A DNA stretch of 64,000 nt from XYD12-FULL-36-8 sp964613805 (GCA_964613805.1 CAZTJF010000006.1:62001-126000); one strand, 5' to 3'; counted from the stretch's first letter, positions 17,420-26,160 are shown. Numbers and translations are program-made. The notes: generated by a model from the letters alone, not told the origin.

Positions 17420-19183
17420 TTACGCTTCACGTGTAAATATTTTAAATCGTTTGCTTCGGTCATAAGGAATAATATCTATAACCTCGCCCTTCATCACCTT
17501 GCTTTTAATGTTGGTCCAGAATTTTACAGTGAACAAATCGCTGTGCACTGAATTAAATATCCCCTTCAATGGCTCCGGAATACCAATATATCTGTTCACT
17601 TCATCTAAGAAAAAATCATTTTGATCTGCAATGATCCAATCTTCTTCAAGTGAATGCTCTTCATAATCATTTTTAGGAACCGGCTTCAACTTGAAATTGG
17701 AACTCTCCAAAGGGATGATATCATCATAATCATATAAGACAACTCTGTTTCCTTCACTCACACCATAATTCCAAGTATTAAATAAATCCGCCGGGAAAAG
17801 CCCTGTTGCGGCTAAATCTTTTATGAAATATCCATAATCAATTATCACTTGTCTTATCAATCCCATGTTCGTTTCTCTATGAAAATAAATTGGCAGCGGT
17901 ATTACTTTTCGTTGAAGATAAAGATGATTTATAATGACATAATCATTATTGATTTTAACTGCATCGTTTGCAATTTTTAGACAATCATTTAATAGTTCAT
18001 CAGAAAATCTTTTTTTTCTGAATTTAAGATTCTCAAATTCTTGTGTGTCTACTAATCGTCCAACGCGATCTCGCTTACAAACAAAATCATATCTCTCCAT
18101 AACCTGGGACTTGGTGATAGTCTTGTCAGTCATGTGCGAAGATCTTACAAAACATGGTTTGTCTTTTATCACTTTGAAAACGTGATTATAGTTTGGGAGC
18201 GTAAATACAAGCATTACTGCACCTTCTTTGCCGGGTGCGTACTCAAATTTTTCTTTTGAAATGTGTACAAATCGGTGGAGGTCCCTATAAAACTCAGTTT
18301 TACCGTGCTTATTAAATCCTACAGAATTAAATAAGTCCGATAAAGGTTTCTGCGGCAGAATAGAATTAAGGAAATGTATTAGCTGATTTGGCAGATCAAC
18401 ATCAACATTGAAATATGAATAAGCAAAACCAAAAATATTATTAGCATCAGCTTCATCAAACAAAACTGAGTCTATATAAATTCCGTCCTCTCCATTGTAA
18501 AGTGGAATTATCAGAGGAATTGTTCTTGAATCAATTACAATTCTACCAATTATGTATGCGACTTTATTTCTATAAAAAATGGATTTCAGAACATCTATGG
18601 AATAAGTTTTTTCGTTTCTTGCAATCGGCCACAAAAATAAATTTAATTCATTCGCTGCATATTCAAGATCCCTAGATAAGTCCTCGAATTCAGAATCAAA
18701 TCTATGATCATCAATAATCCTTTTAATTAATTCTTTTGTAGATTGCTGTGGATAATATGTGTTGAATATTAGTGGACCACAAGGTTCTTGTTGTTCAATA
18801 GCTTTCAGATGAAAAAACTCTAAATCGCGGTTGATACCTACGAACCCAAATCTTTTCCTTGATAATGAATTGAAAAAAGTTTCTGCGATATTTCTGTTGC
18901 AATAATTTTTTATGAGATCAGCGTACTGCCCTTTTACAATAATCCAGGTTGAAGAGTCACATTCTTTATTGATTAGAAAGTCATTTATTCGATCTGAAAT
19001 TTCAGTCAGAATTTTTTCATAAAGATTTAATCTCTCAACCGCATCTTTTCTGATATCCTGCCATTCTTTTCGTTCAAATCTAACTTTTGATCTTCTTGTG
19101 ATTATAAGAAATTCGGAAAGATATTTCTTGAAACCCCCGAAAATAATCTTAGCAATTATTCTTATGTCTGAACTTCTATTCAA
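17420..19183 (-). CDS. aceK: Isocitrate dehydrogenase kinase/phosphatase
   Basis: Bifunctional enzyme that phosphorylates and dephosphorylates isocitrate dehydrogenase, steering isocitrate to the TCA cycle or glyoxylate bypass. The 587-residue length is normal. The regulatory half holds the GFVGINRDLEFFHLK region. The kinase half has the AceK ATP loop APGKEGAVMLVFTLP, the FKVIKD lysine motif, the RYDFVCKRDRVGRLVDTQEF segment and the NYGVSEGNRVVLYDYDDI acidic metal-binding motif. The start is TTG at 19183 with GAGG upstream. No aceA, aceB or icd is nearby, and it converges with the plus-strand glycosyltransferase (8-bp gap). Confidence 0.93.
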   Translation of the reverse strand: MNRSSDIRIIAKIIFGGFKKYLSEFLIITRRSKVRFERKEWQDIRKDAVERLNLYEKILTEISDRINDFLINKECDSSTWIIVKGQYADLIKNYCNRNIAETFFNSLSRKRFGFVGINRDLEFFHLKAIEQQEPCGPLIFNTYYPQQSTKELIKRIIDDHRFDSEFEDLSRDLEYAANELNLFLWPIARNEKTYSIDVLKSIFYRNKVAYIIGRIVIDSRTIPLIIPLYNGEDGIYIDSVLFDEADANNIFGFAYSYFNVDVDLPNQLIHFLNSILPQKPLSDLFNSVGFNKHGKTEFYRDLHRFVHISKEKFEYAPGKEGAVMLVFTLPNYNHVFKVIKDKPCFVRSSHMTDKTITKSQVMERYDFVCKRDRVGRLVDTQEFENLKFRKKRFSDELLNDCLKIANDAVKINNDYVIINHLYLQRKVIPLPIYFHRETNMGLIRQVIIDYGYFIKDLAATGLFPADLFNTWNYGVSEGNRVVLYDYDDIIPLESSNFKLKPVPKNDYEEHSLEEDWIIADQNDFFLDEVNRYIGIPEPLKGIFNSVHSDLFTVKFWTNIKSKVMKGEVIDIIPYDRSKRFKIFTREA

Positions 19184-19211
19184 TTATATCAATCCTCATT
19201 TTCATACGATT

Positions 19212-19243
19212 CAAACTTATGAAACTTTTGGGAATGATACGAA
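19212..19243 (-). promoter_or_regulatory. Putative aceK promoter
   Basis: On the minus strand TTCG, 20 bases, TAAGTTTG. The downstream box is a full match to TAnnTTTG and the upstream box has one mismatch. It lies about 30 bp before the aceK start codon. Confidence 0.4.
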
Positions 19244-19372
19244 GCGATCCTATTGGTTTTATGCAATATTCTTCTGATGAACTTTATTCAATTTTCATTT
19301 TGCACTCTGTTTTTATGAGCGTCCGTGGTAAAGTCTTTCAACACAACGAAATGGTTGGACAGAGTTCGGTAA

Positions 19373-19392
19373 GGGCATGATGCATCATGCCC
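19373..19392. repeat. Perfect 20-bp palindrome after the NTF2-like gene
   Basis: GGGCATGATG joined directly to its reverse complement CATCATGCCC, eight bases past the stop of the small exported gene at 19400. It may fold in RNA as a 3' end structure or be a dispersed repeat; no T-run follows it. Confidence 0.7.
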
Positions 19393-19399
19393 CTACAAT

Positions 19400-19855
19400 T
19401 TACTTCGAAGTCTTCCCTCCATGATCTCCGACCATGATCCATTTGTCACCTTTTTTCATTAAAATATCTGTCCACTTCCCTTTTTCCCACTCTCTTTTTC
19501 CATCTTTACCTTCACTTAGCATAGTGTAATAGTAATGAACATAAGCAAAATTTCCATTGACCCAGATTGCAGCAGGTATAAGAGTGGAATAAAGGATTTT
19601 AAAATTTGGATCTCGATTACTGATGATTTTTTTTACATTTTCCTTTGTATCTGGTGCATCATAACTATATTCCCAACCGCGATATGATTCATCAAAGTAA
19701 TTTATGAACGCTGCGTCTCTGTTGGCAGATAGCTCATTGTATGTCTCAACAGATTTCCATACTTCTTTTTGTTCAGCGGACCATTGCTGAGCTTGAACGT
19801 TTGTCACAAACAGGACTGGTAATAGTAGAACGAATAGAACAAGCAACTTTCTCAT
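19400..19855 (-). CDS. Small exported NTF2-like (DUF4440/SnoaL-like) protein
   Basis: 151 residues with a clear signal peptide (MRKLLVLFVLLLPVLFVTNV, cleavage after QAQ). The mature part has the alternating helix then curved-sheet pattern of NTF2-like folds: an N-terminal helix containing VWKSVETYNELSANRDAA, then YFDESYRGWEYS, and late strands FAYVHYYYTML and KGDKWIMVGDHGG. This resembles DUF4440-type periplasmic proteins; no catalytic role is assignable. The ATG follows AGGAGG. Its 5' leader is nearly the same as those of the next two upstream genes (20054..20440, 20631..21086). Confidence 0.75.
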   Translation of the reverse strand: MRKLLVLFVLLLPVLFVTNVQAQQWSAEQKEVWKSVETYNELSANRDAAFINYFDESYRGWEYSYDAPDTKENVKKIISNRDPNFKILYSTLIPAAIWVNGNFAYVHYYYTMLSEGKDGKREWEKGKWTDILMKKGDKWIMVGDHGGKTSK

Positions 19856-19990
19856 ATAGAACCTCCTATTAAATTAATGTTGATTTATTAGTAGAGTGTT
19901 CAGCTGCATATTAAAACCTTGGAGCTTGCCTAGTCGGTAGACAGGGTTACTTATCACATCTGCTGCATAAACCTTGAAGGTCTCTCTGAA
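19856..19990 (-). promoter_or_regulatory. Shared 5' leader, copy A (decayed hairpin)
   Basis: About 45 bases upstream of the ATG align with the leaders of the next two genes: AGGAGGT near the start, then TAAATT, a TTAAT/ATTATT-rich block, then the GAACACTCTA arm (19895..19902 region). The central AACCTTCGAGGTT unit is degenerate here (AAACCTTGGAGC, AAACCTTGAAGG). An outer arm GAACACTT lies near 19988. Confidence 0.6.
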
Positions 19991-20053
19991 CACTTGAAAA
20001 ATTCATATTCTAAGTTTCAACACAACAATCTGCTTATTGTTTTTTATCTATCT

Positions 20054-20440
20054 CTAATTGCTTTTGGCAGCAGGTGGTTTAACCAAGAAGTAACCAAAGC
20101 CCACTGTGAAGAAAAGGTAAACGAAAACAATTAACCAACCTAAAGGATTAAGCACACCTGAAATGATTGTGAACAAAGTCATAACAAATGCTATGAGGTC
20201 GTAAACAAAATATCCGAGAATAATTGCTCTCCTTGCGTTAGATTCTGCTGCATCTTTAGCAAACCAGCAAATACATAAATTACCGAAAAGTGAAGAAGCA
20301 TATTCTCGTGCTGTAAACATACCTCCAGCAGTCAGTGTTGCTCCGAATATTGAAAGCAATGTATCCGGTATAAAAAGCAACAGAATACCAAAAAACAAGC
20401 ATACTATCGCCTTTATGATCATTAGAGTTTTGAATGACAT
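20054..20440 (-). CDS. Small four-helix membrane protein, function unknown
   Basis: 128-residue integral membrane protein with about four hydrophobic segments: KTLMIIKAIVCLFFGILLLF, a loop with SLFGNLCICWFAKDAAESNARR, AIILGYFVYDLIAFVMTLF, and GWLIVFVYLFFTVGFGYF. The C-terminus is cytosolic-like (KPPAAKSN). I do not recognise a named family. The ATG at 20440 is preferred over an in-frame TTG four codons earlier, because GGAGG sits at the normal distance. It lies between two small exported genes that share its 5' leader, suggesting common regulation. Confidence 0.7.
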   Translation of the reverse strand: MSFKTLMIIKAIVCLFFGILLLFIPDTLLSIFGATLTAGGMFTAREYASSLFGNLCICWFAKDAAESNARRAIILGYFVYDLIAFVMTLFTIISGVLNPLGWLIVFVYLFFTVGFGYFLVKPPAAKSN

Positions 20441-20545
20441 AAATACCTCCAATAAATTGTTAATAATGATTATTTAGTTGAGCGTTCTGCTTTTTAAAAC
20501 CTTCGAGGTTTGAGTAGCTATTTCATTCGGAAACCTCGAAGGTTT
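20441..20545 (-). promoter_or_regulatory. Shared 5' leader plus AACCTTCGAGGTT hairpin, copy B
   Basis: From the ATG outward on the minus strand: GGAGG, the TAAATTGTTAAT-type block, an arm resembling GAACGCTC, then the long inverted repeat 20497..20511 / 20531..20545 (15 of 15 pairing, 19-base loop). The order and spacing match the leader of the gene at 20631..21086. Confidence 0.7.
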
Positions 20546-20575
20546 ATGCACACCCTAAAAAATTAAAACTACAAA

Positions 20576-20621
20576 GTGAAACTCATCTAACTACGATAGA
20601 TTCACGTAAGATGAGTCTCAC
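20576..20621. repeat. Hairpin of the GTGAGTCTCAC type
   Basis: Arms GTGAAACTCATCT (20576..20588) and AGATGAGTCTCAC (20609..20621) pair at 12 of 13 positions. It starts ten bases past the stop of the gene at 20631 and resembles the hairpin at 4662..4690. Confidence 0.6.
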
Positions 20622-20630
20622 TAAAAAATA

Positions 20631-21086
20631 TTACTTCAGATAGATTTCTCTCATTAGCTTAGCACCAAGCCATTCTCTAATGGTCTCATAGTTTTGTATT
20701 GTTTTTTGATATTCTTCTTTCATCTTATCTTTTATTTTATTGTCTATCGCTTCCCATTTTTTATCTCTTACCTGATCAGGATCAAGAGCTGCCATATTTT
20801 CAAATTCTATCATAAGTATGACATTGTAATCTTCTTTATTGGCAGCTTCACCTAATAAGATTTTGTAAGATTTAATCAAACCCTCTTTGATGGCTTCTTT
20901 CATAGTTGCTTCCCAAGTATTCTTAATTCCCTTGAGATAGTCATCAACTACATTTGTGCCTGTCCTTACGAACGATAATGACCAGACAGTTCCCGAATTA
21001 TATGGGGACTCCTGTGCAAAGTTGTGTATTGCTGGGAATAGAAAAAGTAAAAAGACCACCAGCGTTAAAATCTTCCTGGTTTTCAT
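20631..21086 (-). CDS. Small exported protein, function unknown
   Basis: 151 residues with a signal peptide (TLVVFLLFLFPAIHNFAQ, cleavage near residue 25). The mature part starts VWSLSFVRTGTNVVDDYLKG, contains a central NVILMIEFENMAALDPDQVR strand-helix, and ends in a charged helix (KDKMKEEYQKTIQNYETIRE). The pattern suggests a single alpha-beta sandwich such as a dimeric ferredoxin-like fold, but I do not recognise a family. The ATG follows AGGAGG. It is the first of three small genes with matching leaders. Confidence 0.7.
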   Translation of the reverse strand: MKTRKILTLVVFLLFLFPAIHNFAQESPYNSGTVWSLSFVRTGTNVVDDYLKGIKNTWEATMKEAIKEGLIKSYKILLGEAANKEDYNVILMIEFENMAALDPDQVRDKKWEAIDNKIKDKMKEEYQKTIQNYETIREWLGAKLMREIYLK

Positions 21087-21203
21087 GAGAACCTCCTAGT
21101 AAATTGTTAATGATGATTATTTAATAGAGTGTTCTTGTGTTGTAACCTTCGAGGTTACACCTCGCTTAAACACCTCAAACCTCGAAGGTTTTGCTGAACA
21201 CTC
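21087..21203 (-). promoter_or_regulatory. Shared 5' leader plus AACCTTCGAGGTT hairpin, copy C (best preserved)
   Basis: The best-formed copy. Outer arms AGAGTGTTC (21126..21134) and GAACACTCT (21196..21204 region) enclose the inner units AACCTTCGAGGTT (21144..21156) and AACCTCGAAGGTT (21178..21190). The leader between the outer arm and the SD contains TAAATTGTTAAT, as in copy B. Confidence 0.7.
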
Positions 21204-21503
21204 TAAACTTTATATAAGCTTGTCTCGCCTATCAGTTATAGCCGTGAGTTGAGAATTTTATGAGGAGATATTTTTGGCGAAAACAAACATGCTATTATCC
21301 ATAGTTAAAGAATAATTTTGTTATCACGCCTTGGGGGAATAAATATACAATGTGTCTTAAGGTTGTTAGAAAGTCTCCGCAAAATGAAACTTCCTCTCAA
21401 GGTGGAAAAGTTTTAGAAGAACCTATGGTAAATTTATCATTGTATAGATAATTGTCAAGAAGAATTATTACCTGGATGAAGAAAAATGTGAGGTTCGGTA
21501 CAT
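21204..21503. other. Non-coding stretch with no recognised content
   Basis: With its flanking leader and hairpin this belongs to a 479-bp gap between the efflux operon end and the small exported gene. No frame longer than about 33 codons with plausible coding character, no tRNA and no convincing promoter was seen here. An unrecognised small RNA cannot be excluded. Confidence 0.5.
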
Positions 21504-21552
21504 GATATACCAGATTTGCCATGCAAAAAGCGTTTGGAAAATCTGGCATATC
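21504..21552. repeat. Dispersed inverted repeat with arm GATATACCAGATT, second copy
   Basis: Arms GATATACCAGATTT (21504..21517) and AAATCTGGCATATC (21539..21552) pair at 13 of 14 positions. It ends 14 bases beyond the stop of the last efflux permease gene. The left arm is identical over 13 bases to the copy at 4703. Confidence 0.7.
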
Positions 21553-21565
21553 TATAAGCAATATT

Positions 21566-22798
21566 TTACTCGTACCTCAATGCTTCAATCGGATCGAGGT
21601 TTGCCGCTTTATAGGCAGGATATGTTCCAAATAAAACTCCAACAAAAACGCATAGAGAAATTCCAATAATCACCCAGTCATATGGCACTGCAGATTGAGC
21701 ATTTATATAACTGCCAGCTAAATTTCCTATACCAACGCCAATAAAAATTCCAATTATTCCACCGATAATGCAGAGAACTACGGCTTCAATTAAAAATTGA
21801 AGTAAAATATTTTTTTTCTTTGCACCGAGAGCTTTACGAATTCCAATTTCTTTTGTTCGTTCAGTAACAGATACAAGCATTATATTCATTATACCAACTC
21901 CGGCAGCGATCAGTGCGATGATGGAAACCACTAATGCTCCGATTTTTACTCCTCCGGTTATGTCATTTATTTGTCCGATGATAGATTCATTGCTGAAGAT
22001 ATCAAAATCATTTTCCTCACCTGGTTTAACTTTTCGTATTGTACGCATATATCCAATTGCCGCTTCAATAGTTGAATTATAATCTGCTTTGCTATAAGAC
22101 ATTACAGTAATATTCAAACTTCTTTTTCGACTACCATACATACTTTGCCATGTTGTAATCGGAAGAACCATATAATTATCCTGACTTTGTCCGAAAAGCT
22201 GCGGCTGCTGTTCGAGAACTCCCACAACAAGCTTAGGTCTTCCGTCAACACGAACAACTTGCCCAACCGGATTAATTGATCCAAATAATTTTGTAACAAT
22301 TTCGTTTCCAAGCAAACAAATATCATTTGAATATTGAACATCATTTTCACGAAACTCTCTTCCATAGGCAATTTTCCAATCATTTGTGCGCATTGCCCCC
22401 AGCGTTATTCCGGCAATCTGAATATTGGGGTTGGTTTCCTTGTTCCCATATTTTACAACACTTCCAAAATTCCACAATTCTGCTCCAATAAACTTTGCTT
22501 GAGTTAATTTGTCAACAAGCTCGTTATAGTCTTCAAGTGTTATATCTTTTCTATTTCTATACTTATCGCGTGAACCTGGACCGCCTCCCATCATTGCGGG
22601 ATATTTTTGTATTTGAAATGTATTTTTAGCTAACTGTGACACTCCATTCTCAATACTATTTTGAAGCATTGTAATAACAGTCATAACAACAATAATTGAG
22701 AAGATTCCAACGACTACTCCCAGAATAGTAAGTAATGTTCTTAACTTATTGGTTCTGAGGGATTGTAATGCCACTGCTAATGTTTGTCTGATTTTCAT
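21566..22798 (-). CDS. MacB-type ABC transporter permease (second of two)
   Basis: 410-residue inner-membrane protein of the MacB/FtsX type. TM1 near residues 20-45 (LRTLLTILGVVVGIFSIIVV) precedes a large periplasmic MacB_PCD domain. Three C-terminal helices carry the FtsX domain, with VSVTERTKEIGIRKALGAKK between the first two. The C-terminus LDPIEALRYE is the family signature. It starts 2 bp after the stop of the first permease. A separate ATPase gene serves both, so the transporter is probably a heterodimer of the two permeases. Substrate unknown. Confidence 0.9.
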   Translation of the reverse strand: MKIRQTLAVALQSLRTNKLRTLLTILGVVVGIFSIIVVMTVITMLQNSIENGVSQLAKNTFQIQKYPAMMGGGPGSRDKYRNRKDITLEDYNELVDKLTQAKFIGAELWNFGSVVKYGNKETNPNIQIAGITLGAMRTNDWKIAYGREFRENDVQYSNDICLLGNEIVTKLFGSINPVGQVVRVDGRPKLVVGVLEQQPQLFGQSQDNYMVLPITTWQSMYGSRKRSLNITVMSYSKADYNSTIEAAIGYMRTIRKVKPGEENDFDIFSNESIIGQINDITGGVKIGALVVSIIALIAAGVGIMNIMLVSVTERTKEIGIRKALGAKKKNILLQFLIEAVVLCIIGGIIGIFIGVGIGNLAGSYINAQSAVPYDWVIIGISLCVFVGVLFGTYPAYKAANLDPIEALRYE

Positions 22799-22800
22799 AA

Positions 22801-24036
22801 TTATTCGTACCTCAATGCCTCAACAGGATCTAATTTGGCTGCAGTGTAGGCAGGAGCAAGTCCGGCTACTAATCCGGTTATTAAAGATACAATGATCGCT
22901 ATCACAACAGCATCCCATTGAACAGTCGTTGGTAAAAACTGATTAACTATTTTACTTAACAGAACAGCTGCTACTAATCCAACAAAACCACCCACTAAAC
23001 AAATGACTGACGACTCAAATAAAAACTGACCAAGGATTGTTCTTCGCTTTGCCCCGATTGCTTTTCGGATTCCGATTTCTTTAGTCCTTTCCTTAACAGA
23101 TACAAACATTATATTCATAATTCCTACTGCCCCGACAAAAAGGGAAAGCCCTGTAATAAAGAATCCTACAAATTGAATAATTCCAACAAGTGCATTAATT
23201 TGGTTTGCTAATCCTTCTTGTTGATTAATAGAAAAATCATTTTCTTCATTGTAAGTCAATCCCCGGATTTTCCTCATGACGCCTTCGGCTTCAATTTTTG
23301 TTTCTTCGAGCAGTAATGGACTTGCCGCACGAACATTTATTGTAACAGTTCCAAAAGACTGATTAAGAAAATTTTTGAATACGGTACCTATGGGAATAAA
23401 TACCTGCTTGTCAGGGTTGAAACTCCCTAATATCCAACTTCCTTGTTCATCCAACACACCAACTATTTTGAAATTAATTCCACCAACTTTTATTTCTTTA
23501 TCTAATGCATCACCGCGAGGAAATAAAGTGTTCGCAACATCACTTCCAACAACTGCAACATTTCTGGCGGCATTACTTTCAACATCAGAATAAAATCTTC
23601 CGAGTGCAAAAGTGAAATTTGTTGTCTGCAGATAATCAGAAGTTGAACCGTTAAGAAAAACATTATCAATTCTGTTTTCTTCGTACTTAACAGTTTGTCT
23701 TGAATTAATTACAGGAGCTGTCGCTAATGGAAGTTTAGCTTGCTCCTTAAATTTGTAATAATCATTCATATCAATGCGGCGTCGGTTACGCATCTTCCAC
23801 CATTCACCGCCTTCAAACCAAGACCATTTATCAATGTACAAAACATCGGAACCGAGTGCGCTCATTCCAGTTTGAAACGCATTATCAATTCCTTTTATTG
23901 CTGTTGACATCAGCACTACAACCGTAACACCGATAAAAATACCAAGCATCGTGAGGATTGATCGCATTTTATTTGCTCTAATTGCTCGTAATGCAATCAG
24001 CAAACTTTCACGAATTTCGAATAATATTGTGTACAT
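22801..24036 (-). CDS. MacB-type ABC transporter permease (first of two)
   Basis: 411-residue paralogue of the following gene with the same layout: TM1 (MRSILTMLGIFIGVTVVVLM), a periplasmic domain of about 230 residues, then FtsX helices around VSVKERTKEIGIRKAIGAKR and the end LDPVEALRYE. It lies 55 bp downstream of the ATPase gene. Paired MacB-like permeases beside a TolC-type channel and an HlyD-type adaptor indicate tripartite export, for example of lipids, peptides or drugs. Confidence 0.9.
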   Translation of the reverse strand: MYTILFEIRESLLIALRAIRANKMRSILTMLGIFIGVTVVVLMSTAIKGIDNAFQTGMSALGSDVLYIDKWSWFEGGEWWKMRNRRRIDMNDYYKFKEQAKLPLATAPVINSRQTVKYEENRIDNVFLNGSTSDYLQTTNFTFALGRFYSDVESNAARNVAVVGSDVANTLFPRGDALDKEIKVGGINFKIVGVLDEQGSWILGSFNPDKQVFIPIGTVFKNFLNQSFGTVTINVRAASPLLLEETKIEAEGVMRKIRGLTYNEENDFSINQQEGLANQINALVGIIQFVGFFITGLSLFVGAVGIMNIMFVSVKERTKEIGIRKAIGAKRRTILGQFLFESSVICLVGGFVGLVAAVLLSKIVNQFLPTTVQWDAVVIAIIVSLITGLVAGLAPAYTAAKLDPVEALRYE

Positions 24037-24091
24037 TTTATTTCAGATTTAATTAATTAAAGATGCCATCTTTAAAACAGATGTGATCTTG

Positions 24092-24814
24092 TTATTTAGT
24101 TTCTACTGAATTTAATTTAGGAATGTATCTGTTCTCAACTCTTTCATCACTTTCAACTAATCCATCCTTAAGACGAACAATGCGCGCCGCATGTTCGGCA
24201 ATATATTCCTCATGCGTTACTAAAATTATTGTGTTTCCCTTATCATGAATTTCATTAAACAGCAGCATTATTTCCTCACCGGTTTTTGAATCCAAATTTC
24301 CTGTTGGTTCATCTGCAAGAATAATTGATGGTTTGGTAACAAGCGCTCTTGCAACTGCCACTCTTTGCCGCTGACCACCGGAAAGTTCATTTGGCTTGTG
24401 ATACATTCTGTTTTCAAGACCTACATCCATAAGAGCTTGCTTTGCTCGTTCCCGTCGTTCTGAAGTTGGTACACCAGCATAAATTAAAGGAAGTTCTACG
24501 TTATGAAGTGCATCTGATCTTGGCAGTAAATTAAATGTCTGAAATACAAAACCAATTTCTTTATTTCTAATTTTTGCCAATTCATTATCATTCATTTCGC
24601 TGACATTATTTTTGTTAAACTCATATTTACCCGAAGAAGGTGTATCCAGACAACCAAGCACATTCATCAATGTTGATTTACCCGATCCGGAAGGACCCAT
24701 GATAGCAACATATTCGTTTTTATCAATACTGATCGATATGTCTCTTAGAGCGTGAACCTCTTCAGTTCCAACCTGGTAAACTTTAGAAATATGTTCAATG
24801 TTTATTATGTTCAT
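24092..24814 (-). CDS. ABC transporter ATPase, MacB/LolD family
   Basis: 240-residue ATPase that drives the MacB-like permeases. Motifs are complete: Walker A GPSGSGKST (near residue 40), Q-loop in GFVFQTFNLLP, signature LSGGQRQRVAVARAL, Walker B IILADEPTGNLD and H-loop VTHE. It is 15 bp downstream of the adaptor gene and 55 bp before the first permease. Unlike E. coli MacB, ATPase and permease are on separate genes. Confidence 0.95.
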   Translation of the reverse strand: MNIINIEHISKVYQVGTEEVHALRDISISIDKNEYVAIMGPSGSGKSTLMNVLGCLDTPSSGKYEFNKNNVSEMNDNELAKIRNKEIGFVFQTFNLLPRSDALHNVELPLIYAGVPTSERRERAKQALMDVGLENRMYHKPNELSGGQRQRVAVARALVTKPSIILADEPTGNLDSKTGEEIMLLFNEIHDKGNTIILVTHEEYIAEHAARIVRLKDGLVESDERVENRYIPKLNSVETK

Positions 24815-24829
24815 TCTAAACCCATGTTA

Positions 24830-26110
24830 TCATTTTTTATCTTTAGAAAATTTCTTCTTTTCTTCAATTCTTACGGTTGAACCGTCATTTAAATCTCGTG
24901 AGATAGCTTTATAACTTCCGGTAACAACTTGTTCACCACCTGAAAGTCCTGATTTAATAAAAATATAGTTATCGTCGCTAATTCCCGTTTCAACTTCAAC
25001 GGATTTTGCTTTTCCATCTTTCACAACAAAAACAATTTCTTTTGGTTTGTTTCCATTTCCATTCTTTTTCGGTGTGGGATTCTTTTCTTCCTCACCATCT
25101 TTTTTAGGAATATCAGAACTCCGTGCTGTAACACTTTGAATAGGAACACTGATAACGTCTTTTATTGTTTCTGTTTCAATATCTGCATTGCAAGACATTC
25201 CGGGACGCAATTTTTTATCTATGTCCAACAATTTTAGTTTCACATTAAAGTTCACCACTTGATCTTGAGTTCCTAAACCAGTACTGATGGCACTATTCCC
25301 GATTTCAGAAACTATTCCTTTAAATACTTGATCCTTAAATGCATCAACTTTTATTCGAGCGGTATCGCCAATTGAAATTAACACTACATCATTTTCATCA
25401 ACTTCAACACTCGCTTCCATTTTATTTAAATCGGAAATTGTCATGATGTTAGTACCTTGGCTGAACCCGCTTCCAAGAACTCGTTCACCAAGCTCAACAT
25501 TCAATGCATTGACTGTACCATCCATTGGGGAATATATTGATGTTTTGTAAAGCTGTTCAACTACTCTTTTTAGAGCTGCCTCAGTGCTAAGGACATTAGC
25601 TTGGGCACCGTTGTAAGATGCTTTAATTGATTCAAAATTACTTTTAGCTGTTTCAATTTCAGAATCACTAGCCAAACCCTTACTATGTAATCCTTTTACA
25701 CGTTCATAATCTAATGTTATTCTATCTAACTCAGCTTTACGCATAGCTAATGAAGATTTTGAAGATAGTAAAGTTGCTTCCGCACTTTCTTTATCAGCAA
25801 GATATTGCTTAGCATTAATCTTTATAAGCAGATCACCTTTTTTAACTTTATCTCCTTCTTTTACAGGCAGCGTTACGATTTCTCCGGTTACTTCGGGAGT
25901 AATTATAACTTTAAATTCAGGTTCAATCTTCCCTGTTGTTGTTACTTTTTGGGTTATATCTCTTTTCTCTACCTTTTCAGTTTGAACTTGAATAATTTCT
26001 TCCTTGCTGCCGCCTAAAAAAGCAAATAGTATTAGAGCTACAACTAAAATTCCTAACCCTCCGAAGATGATTAATTTTTTCTTGGATTTTTTTTGTTTTC
26101 CATTTGCCAT
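24830..26110 (-). CDS. Periplasmic adaptor subunit (MacA/HlyD family)
   Basis: 426-residue membrane-fusion protein linking the ABC permeases to the TolC-type channel. An N-terminal TM helix (LIIFGGLGILVVALILFAFL) is preceded by a basic stretch. The biotinyl-lipoyl halves are VTGEIVTLPVKEGDKVKKGD and IYSPMDGTVNALNVELGERV, separated by a coiled-coil hairpin (about residues 105-180). A beta-barrel and a membrane-proximal domain follow. A Lys/Pro/Asn-rich insert near residue 335 and the Lys-rich tail are unusual extras. It is 50 bp downstream of the tolC-like gene. Confidence 0.92.
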   Translation of the reverse strand: MANGKQKKSKKKLIIFGGLGILVVALILFAFLGGSKEEIIQVQTEKVEKRDITQKVTTTGKIEPEFKVIITPEVTGEIVTLPVKEGDKVKKGDLLIKINAKQYLADKESAEATLLSSKSSLAMRKAELDRITLDYERVKGLHSKGLASDSEIETAKSNFESIKASYNGAQANVLSTEAALKRVVEQLYKTSIYSPMDGTVNALNVELGERVLGSGFSQGTNIMTISDLNKMEASVEVDENDVVLISIGDTARIKVDAFKDQVFKGIVSEIGNSAISTGLGTQDQVVNFNVKLKLLDIDKKLRPGMSCNADIETETIKDVISVPIQSVTARSSDIPKKDGEEEKNPTPKKNGNGNKPKEIVFVVKDGKAKSVEVETGISDDNYIFIKSGLSGGEQVVTGSYKAISRDLNDGSTVRIEEKKKFSKDKK

Positions 26111-26160
26111 TATGATTTAACTCCTAAGATTTTTCTTATTTAAAAAATTATATTTATTAA

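Noticed and set aside
21349..21453. 33-codon frame (MCLKVVRK...) in the long gap before the efflux operon end
   Set aside because: No SD, no recognisable features and too short to support a call.
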